Positions 1 through 13,074 of a stretch of DNA of 64,000 nucleotides are shown here, piece after piece. This stretch comes from Paramecium tetraurelia (Eukaryota > Ciliophora > Oligohymenophorea > Peniculida > Parameciidae), in NCBI RefSeq assembly GCF_000165425.1, contig NW_001799155.1, forward strand, positions 185,241 through 249,240, read 5' to 3'. The translations under genes and the position numbers were made by a program. The notes under the pieces are model-generated. The model was not told the DNA's origin. It did not search any database and saw only the letters and a program-made list of their open reading frames with translations. Numbering within the stretch: position 1 is the stretch's first letter; each line of letters starts with the position of its first letter.

Positions 1-344
1 TGATTATTGAATAAATATCATTATATATGTTATTTTAATATTTAAACTGCATCTAAATTTTTGTATATGTATTACATTAATTTGGTCAAAATCTGTCTTA
101 CACATGCAATTATTCCTTTTTAAAATGGATAAATTTGCAAAATCATTTCTCAACTAATGTTTTTTGATGATGCTTCTCTAAGGTTTTTGATCATTTGATT
201 AAATTCATACAAAGGATATTTTTTATTATCTTTCTCTTAATTATACCAAACTTTAAAAAATAGTGCATGTCATTTTTAAGAAAAATTATGGAGAATTATT
301 AGGATAAAATTTTTATATATATCTCATTTATGATATTATCTCAA
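1..344. other. AT-rich stretch, no gene seen
   Basis: Very AT-rich sequence with stops (TGA) in all frames at short spacing and no recognisable protein segment. I also saw no G-rich telomeric repeats of the Paramecium type, so the window edge is probably not a chromosome end. Confidence 0.5.
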
Positions 345-682
345 TCAATTTAGATCATATACTTTTTCGTTTACCTTCTCCCCACCAGTTTAAGAAACTA
401 TTTTAAACTAGCATTTTATTTATGAAACCTATTTAACAAGACAAGGCTTCATTGATAAATATTTAAAACACTTTCTCATTTATTTCTACCTAAATTGGAG
501 GATGATGGTTTTAGCACTTGCATAATTTATCGATAATTTTTGGGCTGCCTTAAAAAGGTAATATAATAGAATACCTATTTTATTTTTAACCCTTCTTGAA
601 ATACCAGAGATCTCAGGGCTTCCTTATTTGAATACGACACCTTAGCATAAGCCCTTTTTTTTTTCTGCTGCTATTTTGGCAT
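345..682 (-). CDS. small helix-turn-helix protein (hypothetical)
   Basis: Read with TAA/TAG as Gln, this gives about 103 aa if one 26-nt intron (GTATTC...TTTAAG, near 555-580) is removed; the remaining length is then a whole number of codons. The N-terminus is basic (a run of Gln and Lys after Met). It is followed by a segment containing KEALRSLVFQEG and INYASAKTIILQFR. That pattern, two helices with an A..L.INY..AKTI..F core, is the helix-turn-helix seen in small ciliate and microsporidian DNA-binding proteins and resembles transposase N-terminal domains. The downstream part is basic without a known motif and ends at a TGA. The gene is isolated in an AT-rich region, so it could be a decaying relic. 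Function as a DNA-binding protein is inference; the HTH call rests on pattern recognition only. Confidence 0.45.
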
Positions 683-1426
683 CTATTTTCGTTTTATTCT
701 TTTAATTTCATAAATTCATCAAGAATAATTTTCCTATTTAAATATACAGTTCAAACATATCTTTTTATGTAATAATTAATATATATATAGGAATGATCAA
801 ATATAAGTTAATACATAATTACTGATTCTTCCTAAATTAATATTCAGTTCAATACAGTGAACTTTATTTAAAATATTCTTTGCTCTGTAATTTAAACTAA
901 CAAGTATTTAATAAAATTTAATTCATATCATGAACTTTAGACTTTGTTATTTTTGAATTTCAAATGATGCAACATCTAACATATAAAAAATAATTGTAAT
1001 CTAATTATCTAAATTATTTTATATTACAATTTACAATGTTAAACATTTTTATAAATTTTTTATAATGCAACCATGAGATTATTTGCAATAAACTTCTTTA
1101 ACTAATTTAAGAATTTAATAAATTTCTTTGCATACTTGCTTTTCAAGTAAAAATAATACATAAAGGATTTTATGATTTTAAATATAAATATTATATATTT
1201 ATGGAAATAAATTGAAAAACAGTTTGAAATACTTTATATTCTATCCGAAGTTAGTTAATTTACCTTTAAGAAGTAGATGAATAAATATCAAATACATAAT
1301 TAGAACAAAATATTATTATTATATTTAATTATAAAATTCATTTATAATTAAATAACAATTAAATGGTTATTGGTTTATGTTGAATAACAATAATAATAAA
1401 ATTATTAATTATTTTGTGTTCGTTAA
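683..1426. other. intergenic AT-rich region
   Basis: About 740 bases of A/T runs with frequent TGA triplets in every frame and no protein-like stretch on either strand. It separates the small HTH gene (minus) from the MORN gene (plus), so both 5' ends face into it and it may hold both promoters. I see no specific site. Confidence 0.5.
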
Positions 1427-2008
1427 ATGTTTAAGCACAAAAAATCTCCTTCACTTTTAGATACAACAAGATAATCTATTGAGAAATACAGTTTATTAAC
1501 GAGTGATGTTTCAACAATTAAAAAACCATAAATCAGTCCGATTAATTTCAAAAAGATTCGTACCCCTTCAACTCTTGTGGAACCGCTACAAAAAACTTCA
1601 AGGTAACTATCCTAACAAATTTCTTCTGGTGCTTTAAATGAAATTTTGACTATTAATTAAAAGATAGCCGCTTTGTAATAAAGGAAGTCAGTTTTGCTTT
1701 AATAATTTTAGAGAATTGAGTATTCTGATGCTCGAAAGAGTATTCGTTATAACAAGGATTTTAATAATAAGTATTTCGATAAATAAAGCATTACTTAGAT
1801 GGAAAAGAATTGGACACACTATTAAGGGTAGATGGATTAATAATATAAGTTTAATGGTAAAGGGGTTTTGTACTTTAAGAATGCAAAGGTTTTTGGAGTG
1901 TTTAAAGATGGTAATTTAGAAGGAAGAGCAACAATATTCGATTCAGAGTTTAAGATTAGTGTGGGATAATATAAATAAGGAATATTATAATAAATAGAAT
2001 ATCATTGA
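1427..2008 (+). CDS. MORN-repeat protein
   Basis: A single uninterrupted ciliate-code frame of 193 aa from ATG at 1427 to TGA at 2006. The first 60 residues are basic and Ser/Thr/Pro-rich. A Gln/Leu-rich helical stretch follows (about 60-95), then a C-terminal segment reading FNGKGVLYFKNAKVFGVFKD and GNLEGRATIF. This has the spacing of one to two MORN (membrane occupation and recognition nexus) repeats: G.G...F..G..F.G.F..G...G.....F. MORN repeats mediate protein or lipid contacts in ciliate cortical and basal-body proteins. With so few repeats the protein is probably a small scaffold or adaptor. Its stop region overlaps the stop of the minus-strand giant gene by 7 bases. Confidence 0.7.
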
Positions 2009-5000
2009 TTTTATTTTTCAGGCTCCTCTAACTCGACATATTGTAATTAATAATCGTTATCAAATTCTTAATTATTTCCATTTAATTTTTATGAAAATTC
2101 TTGATTGTTCCTAAGGATATATTTTAATGCATCCTATGCAGCAGTTTGCTTTCTATTTCTAATTTTTTCTTCCTTAGAATATTATATATATAAATTACAA
2201 TTTGCACTAATTATTGGTCCTTCTATTCTTTTTTTAAATATCGTATCATCGCATGTTTTTTGATTAAATTAATGACAATGATTTTCTAGCCGATTTGTTT
2301 AAATAGCAACTTGGCTCTTAACCTTTCATTCAAGGCCAATTTCCTAAGACATCGGATATTAGCAACTTTCTAAATATGATAATCTAAAATACTCTTTGAA
2401 TTTATTCAATATTGACAAATAAGACAGGCAGAAGTACAATAAACAATTTCCAAGCCATCCACAAAGCATATATGACATTGATGATAGCAAGCAAGATTTC
2501 AAAAAAAATGATAATTGGGGCATTTGGATCCGTATTTTGATTTTTTAGAGTTGCAATGACTAATGCAATGTAAATAGTGCCAAAGGCAGTGAAACTCGAT
2601 ATTACATTAACAAAGTTTTGTCTTTTATAACCATAAGGCTAGGTGGCAAAGGAAGCTATTCCATACATCAAAACAATAATTAGACATGATTCAGCCATGT
2701 AGGTGGTGTCATAAAAGAATATTTCGATGGCAGTTTGAATTAATATCTTTTCTAAAAGTCTAACAAATTCCCAATAATAATATTTTTCAGTGAATTCTCC
2801 ATTGATGTAATAATATTTGTATTTTCTTAATGGTCTTTTGTCTTTTTTCCTCATATCATTTCTAATATTATAAAGAAGCATGGCAGGGATATAAACAACA
2901 AAAAACAATAAACATGGTATAGAAATAAACAAAGTGTAGAAGAAATGTTCAGTTCCATAGCAATCTTAATTTAGGTCTGGTTTGAGATATCTCCCATCTC
3001 CAATGGATTTGCAATTCAATAATTGAAGTGTTTTCTCATAAAAACTAGGTAAATAAAATAGCCAAATGATCAACCAAGTGGCAGTGTAATAGATTCCTCT
3101 TTTAATCTTTTGATTTCTAAACAGAATCCACCATATAAACATAAAAATTACCATGGAAGATATGGGCTTTAAAACCTCAATGATATAGTTGACATAGACC
3201 ATTGGTACATAATCATTAACATTTATCATAGGGCATTCTAAAGAGAAATCAAAGATAGAAGAATCTGAAGTGTCCTAAACCTGAGATGGGATATCCACGA
3301 CTATTTTGCTAACTAATGATATCTTTTAATAATAAGCAAGGAAGATCTTCAATAATGAATTCAAATCTTTGACTTACCCTAAATTAGATCCAATTTTCTT
3401 TAAAGGTGGCAACATTTGATTTAAACATGGTAAAACACACAATATAACAACATCTTGAGCCAAGAAGAATATTGACATTGTGAAATAAAGGAAGATTCCA
3501 ACACTACTTAATAATATGATGGCAATCGGCCAATCAACTTAGGAACATAAAATACAAATTGATCTGGAGTCCCTTGCATAATTGTTCTGATAATCACAAG
3601 CCTAACACATTCTACCTGTATACCCATCTCCGCATTAATCTTATGTTATACCACCTACACAATCACTGAACTCCGGATCGCATTTGTATATTTATAAAGT
3701 AGTGATATTCTCCCTCCAATATACTGGTTCCAAATTTGTTTAAGCTCCACCAAAACACTAGATCCTGTATTTGCTTACAAGAGGACAAACTTAGCATTGA
3801 CCTTTGTCTTCTGGAGTTGGTAAGTCAAAAGAGTAAAACCCTTGAGGACATTAATAGCAAACAGTATAATTATCAAAGCTTTGCCAAATTTCACCATATA
3901 AACATTTTCTGAATACCACAAAGAATGTATAATTGTAATTGCTTACATAGTAGTACTTGTATTTAGATAATGATTTAATTTAATCAGTAGTTATATAGAA
4001 TGGATATTCGGTCTCAGGGATACCAATAGCTGTAAGATTTTACAGAGTGAAGAATCCTTCTTTGAATCTCACTTCATTATTGCCTCTACTTGGATCTGAA
4101 ATACTTAAAGAGTAATTTTCTGATCCAGATGGATATATTTTTAGATAAGCTTAGTCATCATACATAGTCTGATTATTTGATGATTTCAAAATAAATCTTA
4201 AGGGGTATTGCACAGTATCCCCACTCTTAAAGTATTTTAAAAAATACTAACCATTATTCGAATAAGGTATAAAATAATATCCCTAAACAGGCTCTAAAGA
4301 TTCATCGTAAACATAGTTATTTGGCATTTCCGGATCTAAAGGACTCGTCAGAAACAAGGCTGATGGATATGAGCTTATGTTATCCCCCTCTATAAATGCT
4401 GAGTTGTTGATAAAAGTAGTGAGTTTATCAATTAATGGATTGAATACAAGTGTCTTTAAGGCTCCTCCATATTTCTAAGCAACATTATTAATAAATTAGG
4501 ATTGGTTAATATATACTACAGGATTATCTTAAACCTAGTTGATATCAAATGATTGATTGAATGAATTGATATACACACACCCTCCTGAGTCAGCTGCGAT
4601 ATTATTCTAAAATAGAGTATTTAGTATAGTCATTGAAGATACATTCTGCAAATCAGCAAGGATTGTACCTCCTGAACTATTTACGTAATTATGATCAAAT
4701 ATTAAGGAATCAAAAACGGCCCATTATTGCTTCAATGTTAAATAAAAGCAACCTCCATAATTACCTCGACTGTCAATGCATGATCCACCAATCATGTAGC
4801 TATATGAGGTTTTTATGTAGAAACCAGAAGAAACACATTTATAATTCAGGCATTGCAACAGTTAAAATTGAGCAAACAGCATATAAACAGCTGAATCATA
4901 TATTTCTACCAAACTCTTATCAGTTGAACTCTAATTCTATACAATATTTTGTAATATCAAGGTATCACTCTTTAGATATGACAGATTTATGTAGAATAAG

Positions 5001-8000
5001 TTAGAATTTTTAACAATTATATCTGAAAAAGTGCAGTAATTCAATTAGATCCAACTCTTAAACGAATAAATCAATTCTCCTTCATTTTTTTAATTTGCAA
5101 AAGTTTTAAATTAAGTAATTGTAAAATTCTATAATATCAACACACAATACTCCAAATAAAACAATGATCCTTAAGTGATTTAGATTGAATTAAATTTTTA
5201 AGGAGTGGCTGTGATATTATTACTGTTAAAGTAATTGTCCTTAAATGTAATGTTGTATAATGAAGCTATTATGATTGATCCATTACTGGAGTATAAGTTA
5301 GAAAATGTATTTGAAGAAAAGTAAATTGTTCTATTGAATTGATAAGGCAACACATCATCTATGTTGATTAGACTAAGTTGTGTAATATTCAATTGTGGAT
5401 AACTTATTTACTACTCTTTTTAAACAAACAAGAGACCTCCATCTTTCAGTGAGCATATTTCTAAAAAGGAGTTTTATTTAAATGTTATTGTAGTTTAATC
5501 CACTGCATTTTCTATGTAAATGGCTCCGTATCCAAATGAATAAATGTAACTTATAGTGTTACCAACAAATTATAGTGATGGATCAATACCGTCAGCATGA
5601 TACATTTATATAATAAATATTGATCCACTGTAAGAGCTGATATATGAGAATTTACTGATTTCAACAGAAAAAGAAGCACATGATATTTATGCGAAACCAC
5701 CTTTTTCACTTTAAGTTCCATAATAAACTGAACCCAAAAAGTTTATTTAATTTACAGTAATCGAATTCAAAATAATCGATTATGCATTTAAAATAAGAAC
5801 ACTAGTACTCAAACTATATTGAATTTGTTGAAAATTTGAAGATTAAATTAGTAATTAAGATTAAAATCCTTGAAAGAAAAGCGCTGTTGATGAAACAATA
5901 AAATTGGAATCAGCAGCCTGCAAATTCAAATTAGTGAAATTGAATTCAGACAATTAGACATAAAATTGCGATCTTAACTATATATTTAATCCATAACAGG
6001 TGTTTGCTAATGACTACGAAATTAAGGTTATCTAATTCATAACAACTTTTGATATTTATATTTAACATTAGGAATTAGAGCATACGTAATCCTTTTCATT
6101 TATTATTTGAATAAACCCATCTTGATAAACCGATCCAGTATTGAAGATTATAAGGCTGATTGTAATCTAAGGTATTTCAGCTATATTAATACTCAGTTAG
6201 GAGGGATTTGAAAAGGTGAAATTACTAATTTAGAGAAGTTTAAAAGAAGATATTAGGATAGAACTATTGTCAAATAGCATATTCTATCCTTAAAAAGCGC
6301 CTCCATTCTAAAATTGAAATGCGTAGATCTAATCTTATTACTAATACTAATTATTTTAAAGTGTTACGAATGACAAATACACATTACTCTATTAAAAAAC
6401 GCTGCTTTATACATAATTAATGATTGCTGCACCTACATATTATTAGATATTATTGTTTTTAATAGTTAGATCATTAACTTGCAAGTGTGAAAAGCCATTG
6501 TTATCAATGATAATATTATTAAATAACGAACTACACAATTGATTTCCTATGAATTAGGCTGTTTATATAGTCAAAGAAAAATATTGAAATAGCTATTTGT
6601 ATTATGGTTATTGGATGCATTCACAGTCTTAAACTTATAAATTCTTAATATATAAAAAGGTTGCTGTATCAATTTAGACAAGCTATTATAATTTAGATTG
6701 TGTGATTTAAATATCTTTAAGTTAAATGGTATCTACGGAGGAGGCTTGAATGAATGGTTTGGCCATATCTTAATTGCTCATTGATATTGTAAATAATTGA
6801 AAATTAGTAATTTGTTTCAATTGAAAATTATAGTAGAAATTATTATTAAATACAAGTTAACAATTCTGCACAGTAGCTGCTATCATTTTAGATAATATGA
6901 GTATCTATTATGGTAAGATTAATGTCAGGTCTTGTAAGAATATCTATTAAAAATTTTTAATTTCTTATGCAATAATTAAACTAGATTAGGTCGGGGAGGA
7001 CCCTTTTATTTGTAAACTTACTAAATTATTTATTGATTAATCAATAATGATTCTATTCCATATTACATTCTATTTATTTATTTATACAAATCCATTCAGA
7101 TCCTCTAATTATTGTATTGTTTAGTACAAAATATAAAAATTTGTCAAGGAAATCTGTGTATTAATATAATTCTGACTATTACTGCTGTAGACTTGAGTAA
7201 AATCGCATTAGGAATTGCCAGACTAAAAATAATCTGTAATTTGAATAGACATCACCGAATACTAAAGCTAAATTAGAAGGAAGTTTTGATTCAAAACAAA
7301 TAATTCACTGAAATACTAGGTATCTAAGATGAATGAAGCAGTGTTATAATCATTCAATAAATTAGAGATTGAAAATAATGAAAGCCTGTAAGAATTCTAT
7401 TCTAAAAGTATCAGAAGATCTGAATAAATCTAAATTTGCTTAAATGACACTCCAATATCTTATTAATAAATATAATAATTTACTTGAAATTTACTTTACT
7501 TATTAATTACTGATTTATATAATGACTATCTACTATCCATTAGTAGCAATCTGAACTTAAGAATTTTAGGTTACAAAGTTAACATTTGAAATCGTATATT
7601 AATAATAAATCTGAAGATTAGTATTAGTTGTTGCAACACTAAATTAGCATGAATAGAGAGTGTTATCACTTAATAATAGGTAAATAGAATTAGTTGATGT
7701 AATGATTTAGAGCACATTGCTTGTCAAGGTCTGTTAATTTGTAGGGGTTAAACTAAATGCACTATTCAAGAAACTATAACAGTAAATATTATTGTTTAAC
7801 GCGTAAATGACATAAATAATGTTATTGTATTGAAATTAAGAGACTAATTAAGTAGTGTATGAAGCAACAGTTGAAAATTAGAATTGTGATTAGATGCTAT
7901 AGCTGTAACATTGATATTAAGTAAATTAGCATGTCTAAGATGTTTACGATAGAGCAACTACCAACCCATTTTAATATAGTATTAGGATCAAATCCTATTG

Positions 8001-9212
8001 TATGATCTGGATGGCATAGTTATTGTTATTATTAACAGTTATAATTTATTGTAACTAGTACCATTGATTATAGATGTAAATATCACTACTAGTTTAGCCA
8101 ACTTCAATAATGTATTTAGATTGCAGGATAAATGATTAACTAATACTGTCAGACAGATAATAAAATGATCTAATTTAAGTGCCAATTAAATTAGTATCTA
8201 ATTGATAAATTTAGATCATCTCATTTCTGTCTTAAGGGTTATTTAAGAGTAATATTATGAGTTGATCTTCGATACTAAATTATAGTTGCTTAATGTTATT
8301 AGGACAAGTGGAAGTCCATGAATTCAGATTTCCAACACTATTTTATTTGATGTCATATTTCTGATATTAGCAAGTGCTTGAAAAAAAGATAATATAATCT
8401 TCGACCAAGTACATCTATATAGGAGTTAACTATAAATTGATTTGCTACGATGTCAATGTAATTGTTGAAGACTTTTTATCCACCAAGTTGATAGTCAAAG
8501 TTTAAGCAAATACTGTATATAAGTTGATGGTGAATTCAGTATCGCTGACAGTCTTTGTTGAAATTTAATAAAGAGTAAATTAATCAATGGCGAAGCTTTT
8601 TAGCAGAAATTACATATTTTATGTATAGTATTCTAAGTAAGTCTAACCACCCGCAGTAGTGCCTGCAATCATAGTATCATATGCTTGGTTAACAAGAATC
8701 TGATAATTTATTAATATATTCTACAAAACCAAAGCTAAAGTTCTAATATATAGAATATCATACATTTTGCTTTACCCAAAACAGAGTTGCTTTGGTAATC
8801 CCAGAGTATAACTTCGTTCTGATTAGTTCCAACACCTATCAAAGAATTCATTGTATATGTTGATTGCACGCTCCCCACAAAATTTAAAGAAGCCTTCACT
8901 GGATTATCTTCATCTAAACTATATACAAGCAATTCGTTATTCTAGCCCACAAAAATATTTGAGCTCTCCGTCTCCAAATATGTAACACTCTATCCGTCAG
9001 CTGTTTACTAATATTTACTTACTTAACTTAATCGATCGTAATGTTCCTGATTCCGCTTAAAGATAAACAATTGCATTCTAAACAGAAGTTATGATTTATT
9101 TGTAACCACTAGAATATACAAATAGATTCGCTTAATTATACAGATTTCCAAGGTAAAAAACACTCGGACAATCCTAACAATACCCTAATGCAAAGATTAC
9201 AAAAAACCACAT
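2002..9212 (-). CDS. giant multi-pass membrane protein with beta-propeller-like and beta-helix-like ectodomain
   Basis: About 2,300-2,400 aa. The start is taken at 9212 because the frame opens with a signal peptide (MWFFVIFALGYC) directly followed by extracellular-type sequence. Introns of 22 nt (9001-9022) and 29 nt (8735-8763) restore the frame; others must exist because the span is not a whole number of codons after removing these two. The first ~250 residues look like beta-propeller blades (for example NEVILWDYQSNS). The long middle is Asn/Ile-rich with repeated short strands, as in right-handed beta-helix proteins. A Cys-rich EGF-like part follows (GYTGRMCQACDY, near 3.6 kb) and then several hydrophobic helices (2150-3480), with a basic, Gln-rich cytoplasmic tail ending at TGA 2002-2004. 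Ciliates have families of such large surface proteins of unknown role. Adhesion or sensing is inference. Confidence 0.75.
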
Positions 9213-10140
9213 TAAATAAATAATGAATTTATAAATTTTTCATTTCAAGTTCGAGTCAACCACATTCCACTAAAATATTAATGCAATAGATAGCAAAAAA
9301 GATATATTACTTTGATTTATCTATCTTAAGAAAATGGATACATTTTCCAGATATCAAATTATTTATTAAATATTGATTTTGACTATTAATAATTATAGAT
9401 TTATTCAAGAATACAAAGTAGAATAAATACTTAGATTTATTAACTAGCTTAACATCAATACTTATATTTAATTACCAGCTTAAATAAAAGCTTATAAATT
9501 TAATATGAATTCAATTAATAATATTAATATTTTTTGGATTCTCTAACTTATCAATAATGAAACAAAATCTTTTATTAGTATACATTTTATATTTGAAGCA
9601 TATTAATCTTATTTATTGATTTTCAATAAAAAGGAAAATTTTTAATTTAGGAAATAGAATAGTTATCAATGCATAATAAATAAAAAAAATATTAGTAGTA
9701 TCCTAAATGAAGTATTACACTTTAAGGCATTTAAATGATAAAATTTAGAAGGTAAAATGATAGTATTTAAGAGTAGGTGATATTCTAATAGGAATTTTTA
9801 ATACATAATCTTAAAGAAATCAACAAATCTTATTGTAAAATCACTTAGATAATAGAAAGATGATAGTAACCTTCAAAACTTGAGAGCATATTAAGGAATC
9901 AATGTGTCATATTCAAAAGTAATGAAAGAACAATACTAATTTTAGTGTCTCTCTAATTTTTAAAAGAGGTTTTCAATGAAGTTGAAGATGATTAATAAAG
10001 AACTAGAATATATAAAGGTAGTTATTGATGGTAATTGTAATCCAATGGTATTGCACAATTCAGTCTACTTGTTATATAGTAAAATGAAATAATTATATGT
10101 GAGAATAATTATTTTCAGTTAGTGCTTTTAAATTTAAAAT
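9213..10140. other. intergenic region with possible small coding relic
   Basis: About 930 bases between the 5' end of the giant minus-strand gene and the SAM/FHA/RING gene, so it should hold two divergent promoters. Mostly A/T-rich. From 9707 to 10028 one frame looks weakly protein-like if a 25-nt intron is removed, but it contains an internal TGA. From 9976 an open frame runs into the next gene in phase. Neither is convincing. Confidence 0.4.
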
Positions 10141-11605
10141 ATGGATTATGAAACCCTCTTCACAATTCTTCCCAAAGAACCTAAGAAATGGTCTTTGGAG
10201 GATGTATCGCAATGGCTCAATTTTGTTGGGTTATAGTAACTTCAGACAACCTTCAGTAAATTAGCGAACCTATATTGTAGCTAAGAATTCAATCGATGGA
10301 TCATGTTTGGAGTTAATTGAGGAGAATGACTTAATAGAAGATCTAGGAATTACAAATAAGATAGTTAGAAAAAAGCTTATGCATTGTAAATACTATTAAA
10401 TAATGAAAGGGCTTAAAACAGGACTGAAAGAATACGCATCACATATAAAATCAACAACATTTGAGGACAGACGCTATGAAAAGATGGAATAGGAAAATAC
10501 AACCCTTGAAAATACTGAATCTGCATAACCTCAATATGGGTAGATTAACGTCTCTCATGATATGATGACAAATTATCTTAAAAACAATGAAATGTATTCG
10601 CAACAATTTTAGTAACCATTATGCGAGATGTAATGATGATACATAAATTCTAGTGAAAACAAGCCTCAGTTTTAAAAAAAACAATAGACAGGCATTTTAA
10701 TTGAACAGGACCTAGAAAAGTTTGTTTCAAAAGTATAAAACGAATTGATCATCCAACCAACAGAAGGACCATAAACCAATTTCTATTGTATAAAGGAGTC
10801 AGGAGGTAAAATTGGGAGACACTCAAGCAATTAAATTTTAATATTGGAGGAGAGCATTAGTAGATTTCATGCAGAAGTGATATTTCAAAATGAAGAAGTA
10901 TTTATGTATATCTAACTTAGTTTTATATCAAAGACATTGGATCGACCACAGGAACATTTATTAAAGTCGAAACAAAATAACAATTGCAAATTGGAATGGT
11001 TGTTGAATTAGGCAGCAATCAATTTGAAATTCAACAAGTGAATGTGAATGGCGCCAATATTGATGTAGTTATTTCATTTCAAATTAGGTTGTTATGGCAA
11101 TCATCGAAGGACCAAATACTCCTGAAAAACATGTGATTAATTTGACTCCTCAAAAGAGTGTGACAACTGTTGGTCGAAAACAAACTGCTGACCTTACTTT
11201 TAGTGAAGATCATCATCTCTCTAATATCCATGCCAAGATCTGTTTGATTGATGGAAGAGTGTATTTGGAAGATATGGGATCAACAAATGGGTATCTCTTA
11301 TATCAATGTTTAGATCTTGGTTAAGATTATCAAGAGAAGGTCAAGCCTCCTAGTTATATCCATTATAAAACTAAACAGTTTTTAAAATTGGAACTACATC
11401 AACCTACTTATGTAAAAGAACTACATAGTTGGTTGCTGATAGAAGTCATGAAAATAGTTGTATCATTTGCATTGAAAATGACCGAGATGCATTGTATATG
11501 CCTTGCAAACATAACACTGCTTGTTTGAAATGCAGTAAAAACCTAAAGGATTGCCCCATTTGCAGAACTAAAATTTAGGATATTATAAGAATCTATAAAA
11601 ACTGA
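10141..11605 (+). CDS. SAM-FHA-FHA-RING protein, putative E3 ubiquitin ligase
   Basis: 456 aa after removing four introns (25, 23, 23 and 23 nt; the first is 10256-10280). Residues ~15-80 are a SAM domain (KKWSLEDVSQWLNFVG ... DLIEDLGI), a helical protein-interaction module. Two forkhead-associated (phosphothreonine-binding) domains follow. The first contains GRHSSNQI and SRFHAE with a later DIGSTTGTF; the second contains VGRKQTADL, LSNIHAKI and EDMGSTNG. The C-terminus is a C3HC4 RING finger (CIIC, PCKHNTACLKC, CPIC), which would recruit an E2 enzyme. FHA-RING ligases such as RNF8 and CHFR act in DNA damage and mitotic checkpoint signalling, but those have one FHA domain. The exact pathway here is unknown. 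I chose the ATG at 10141 because the SAM domain starts right after it; an in-frame upstream ATG at 9976 exists. Confidence 0.85.
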
Positions 11606-11642
11606 TATTATTATATATATATAAATATTTATACACAAAATC

Positions 11643-12867
11643 ATGGGAGTTATTTGTTCTAAACAAAATCTGAATAGTATATCCAATCCATAAAAAAGAG
11701 TGAAATTCGCAGCAGTAACTCCTATGGATGATAGTAATGAAGAATCACATCATATTGGAATTGAATTTTAATACTAGATTTAATAAGATCAACCCAATTT
11801 TCTAATAAAAAAGTAAAAGTGGGAAGAGTACTTTCAAAACCGTTAAGATTTCATTAATGATGAACAATATATAACACTCTTAAGATCGCCAAATGTAATT
11901 TTATAAGTTACAAGTAATCAAAAACCCCAAGAATAACAAGTCTCATCATAAATCCAGGATATTGCAAAGGCATTACAGGAACCATTTAAGCATTTTAATT
12001 TAGAATTATTTGATGCATATATATTGAAAGAGTTAAATGCTGTTTAATTCAACGGTTATCTTATGGATGGAACTATTCCAAAATTTAGATGGAATTGTTG
12101 GATGGCTTAAGTTTATTAAAATTCTCAATATGACTCAAATCTATATGCTTCTTTTAAAAGCTTAGCCTTTACCTGAAAAAATATAAGATGATATCAAAAA
12201 AGATTAAAATAGAACCTTCACTCGTCATTCATATTTTAAGGATCCTAATAAAGGATAGGAATAACTATATTCTGTATTGCATGCTTTATCTATATAATAT
12301 CCAGAAATAGGTTATGCTTAAGGGATGAATTTCGTAGTTGGATTTTGCTTAATAATGAGTGGAGGTAATGAGGAAGATGTATTCTGGTTTATCAATTTTA
12401 TTAATTAAAACGAAAGGTTCAATTGGTGGGAAATCTATCGAGGAGAGTTTACATTCGCTTAGAATCTATGTTAAATATTTTAGGAAAATCTTTAGAGACA
12501 ACTACCACAGCTGTTTAATCACTTCTAAAAGAATGGGATATTTGCATTTTAATATTTTTGGTAATGGATACTAACCCAATTTTTGTATTCATTTCCTATT
12601 GAAATAGTGATATTCTTTTGGGATTTCATTTTAGCTACTGATATCTATTCAATTCTAAAAATAGGATTAGCATTTTTGAGAGATATGGAAAATATATTGA
12701 TTGGCTATGATTTAACTCAGCTCTCAGAATATTTTAGTTATCAGACTAAGAAACAGAACAACATAGATATTACAGACTTATTAAATAAAGCCAAAAATAT
12801 TGAAATTACTATGTCAGAAGAATAAAAAACTGTTAATGCAAATTGTAAACCTAAAACACTAAAATGA
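11643..12867 (+). CDS. TBC-domain Rab GTPase-activating protein
   Basis: A protein of roughly 390 aa. It begins MGVICSKQ, a good N-myristoylation signal (Gly2) with a cysteine at position 5 for palmitoylation, so it is probably tethered to a membrane. The TBC domain starts near GTIPKFRWNCW. Both catalytic fingers are present: the arginine finger in IKKDQNRTF (IxxDxxR) and the glutamine finger in GYAQGMNF (YxQ), so Rab-GAP activity is expected. The C-terminal half of the TBC fold follows (FWDFILATDI, KIGLAFL). The span is not a multiple of three, so one intron of length 3n+1 is hidden near 12060-12180; a 34-nt and a 55-nt candidate both fit. It ends at TGA 12865-12867. The target Rab cannot be told from sequence. 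Confidence 0.8.
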
Positions 12868-13074
12868 TTTTGATTTATTATTTTATAAATATACTTTTTT
12901 AGCTATCTCTTAAAGTACTATTAATTGATATCCTAATTACAATTTACTCAGGATATGAATTCTAAAAGTCATTATTTTATAGATATCATTTTAGTAATCC
13001 ATCTTATTTTCGAAGATTGATTTTGTTCAAAGGAATGATTTTATATTTGTTACTAATAATAATTTAAAATTCAA

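Noticed and set aside
1-700. Telomere-adjacent sequence
   Set aside because: No G4T2/G3T3-type repeats or C-rich complement were found at either end of the window.
9707-10028. Possible small gene: an ATG-led frame with a 25-nt intron
   Set aside because: An in-frame TGA remains near 9855, the composition is weak and no motif is present. At best a relic.
9976-10140. In-frame 5' extension of the SAM-FHA-RING gene
   Set aside because: The frame is open, but the sequence is A/T-rich, and the SAM domain starts naturally after ATG 10141.
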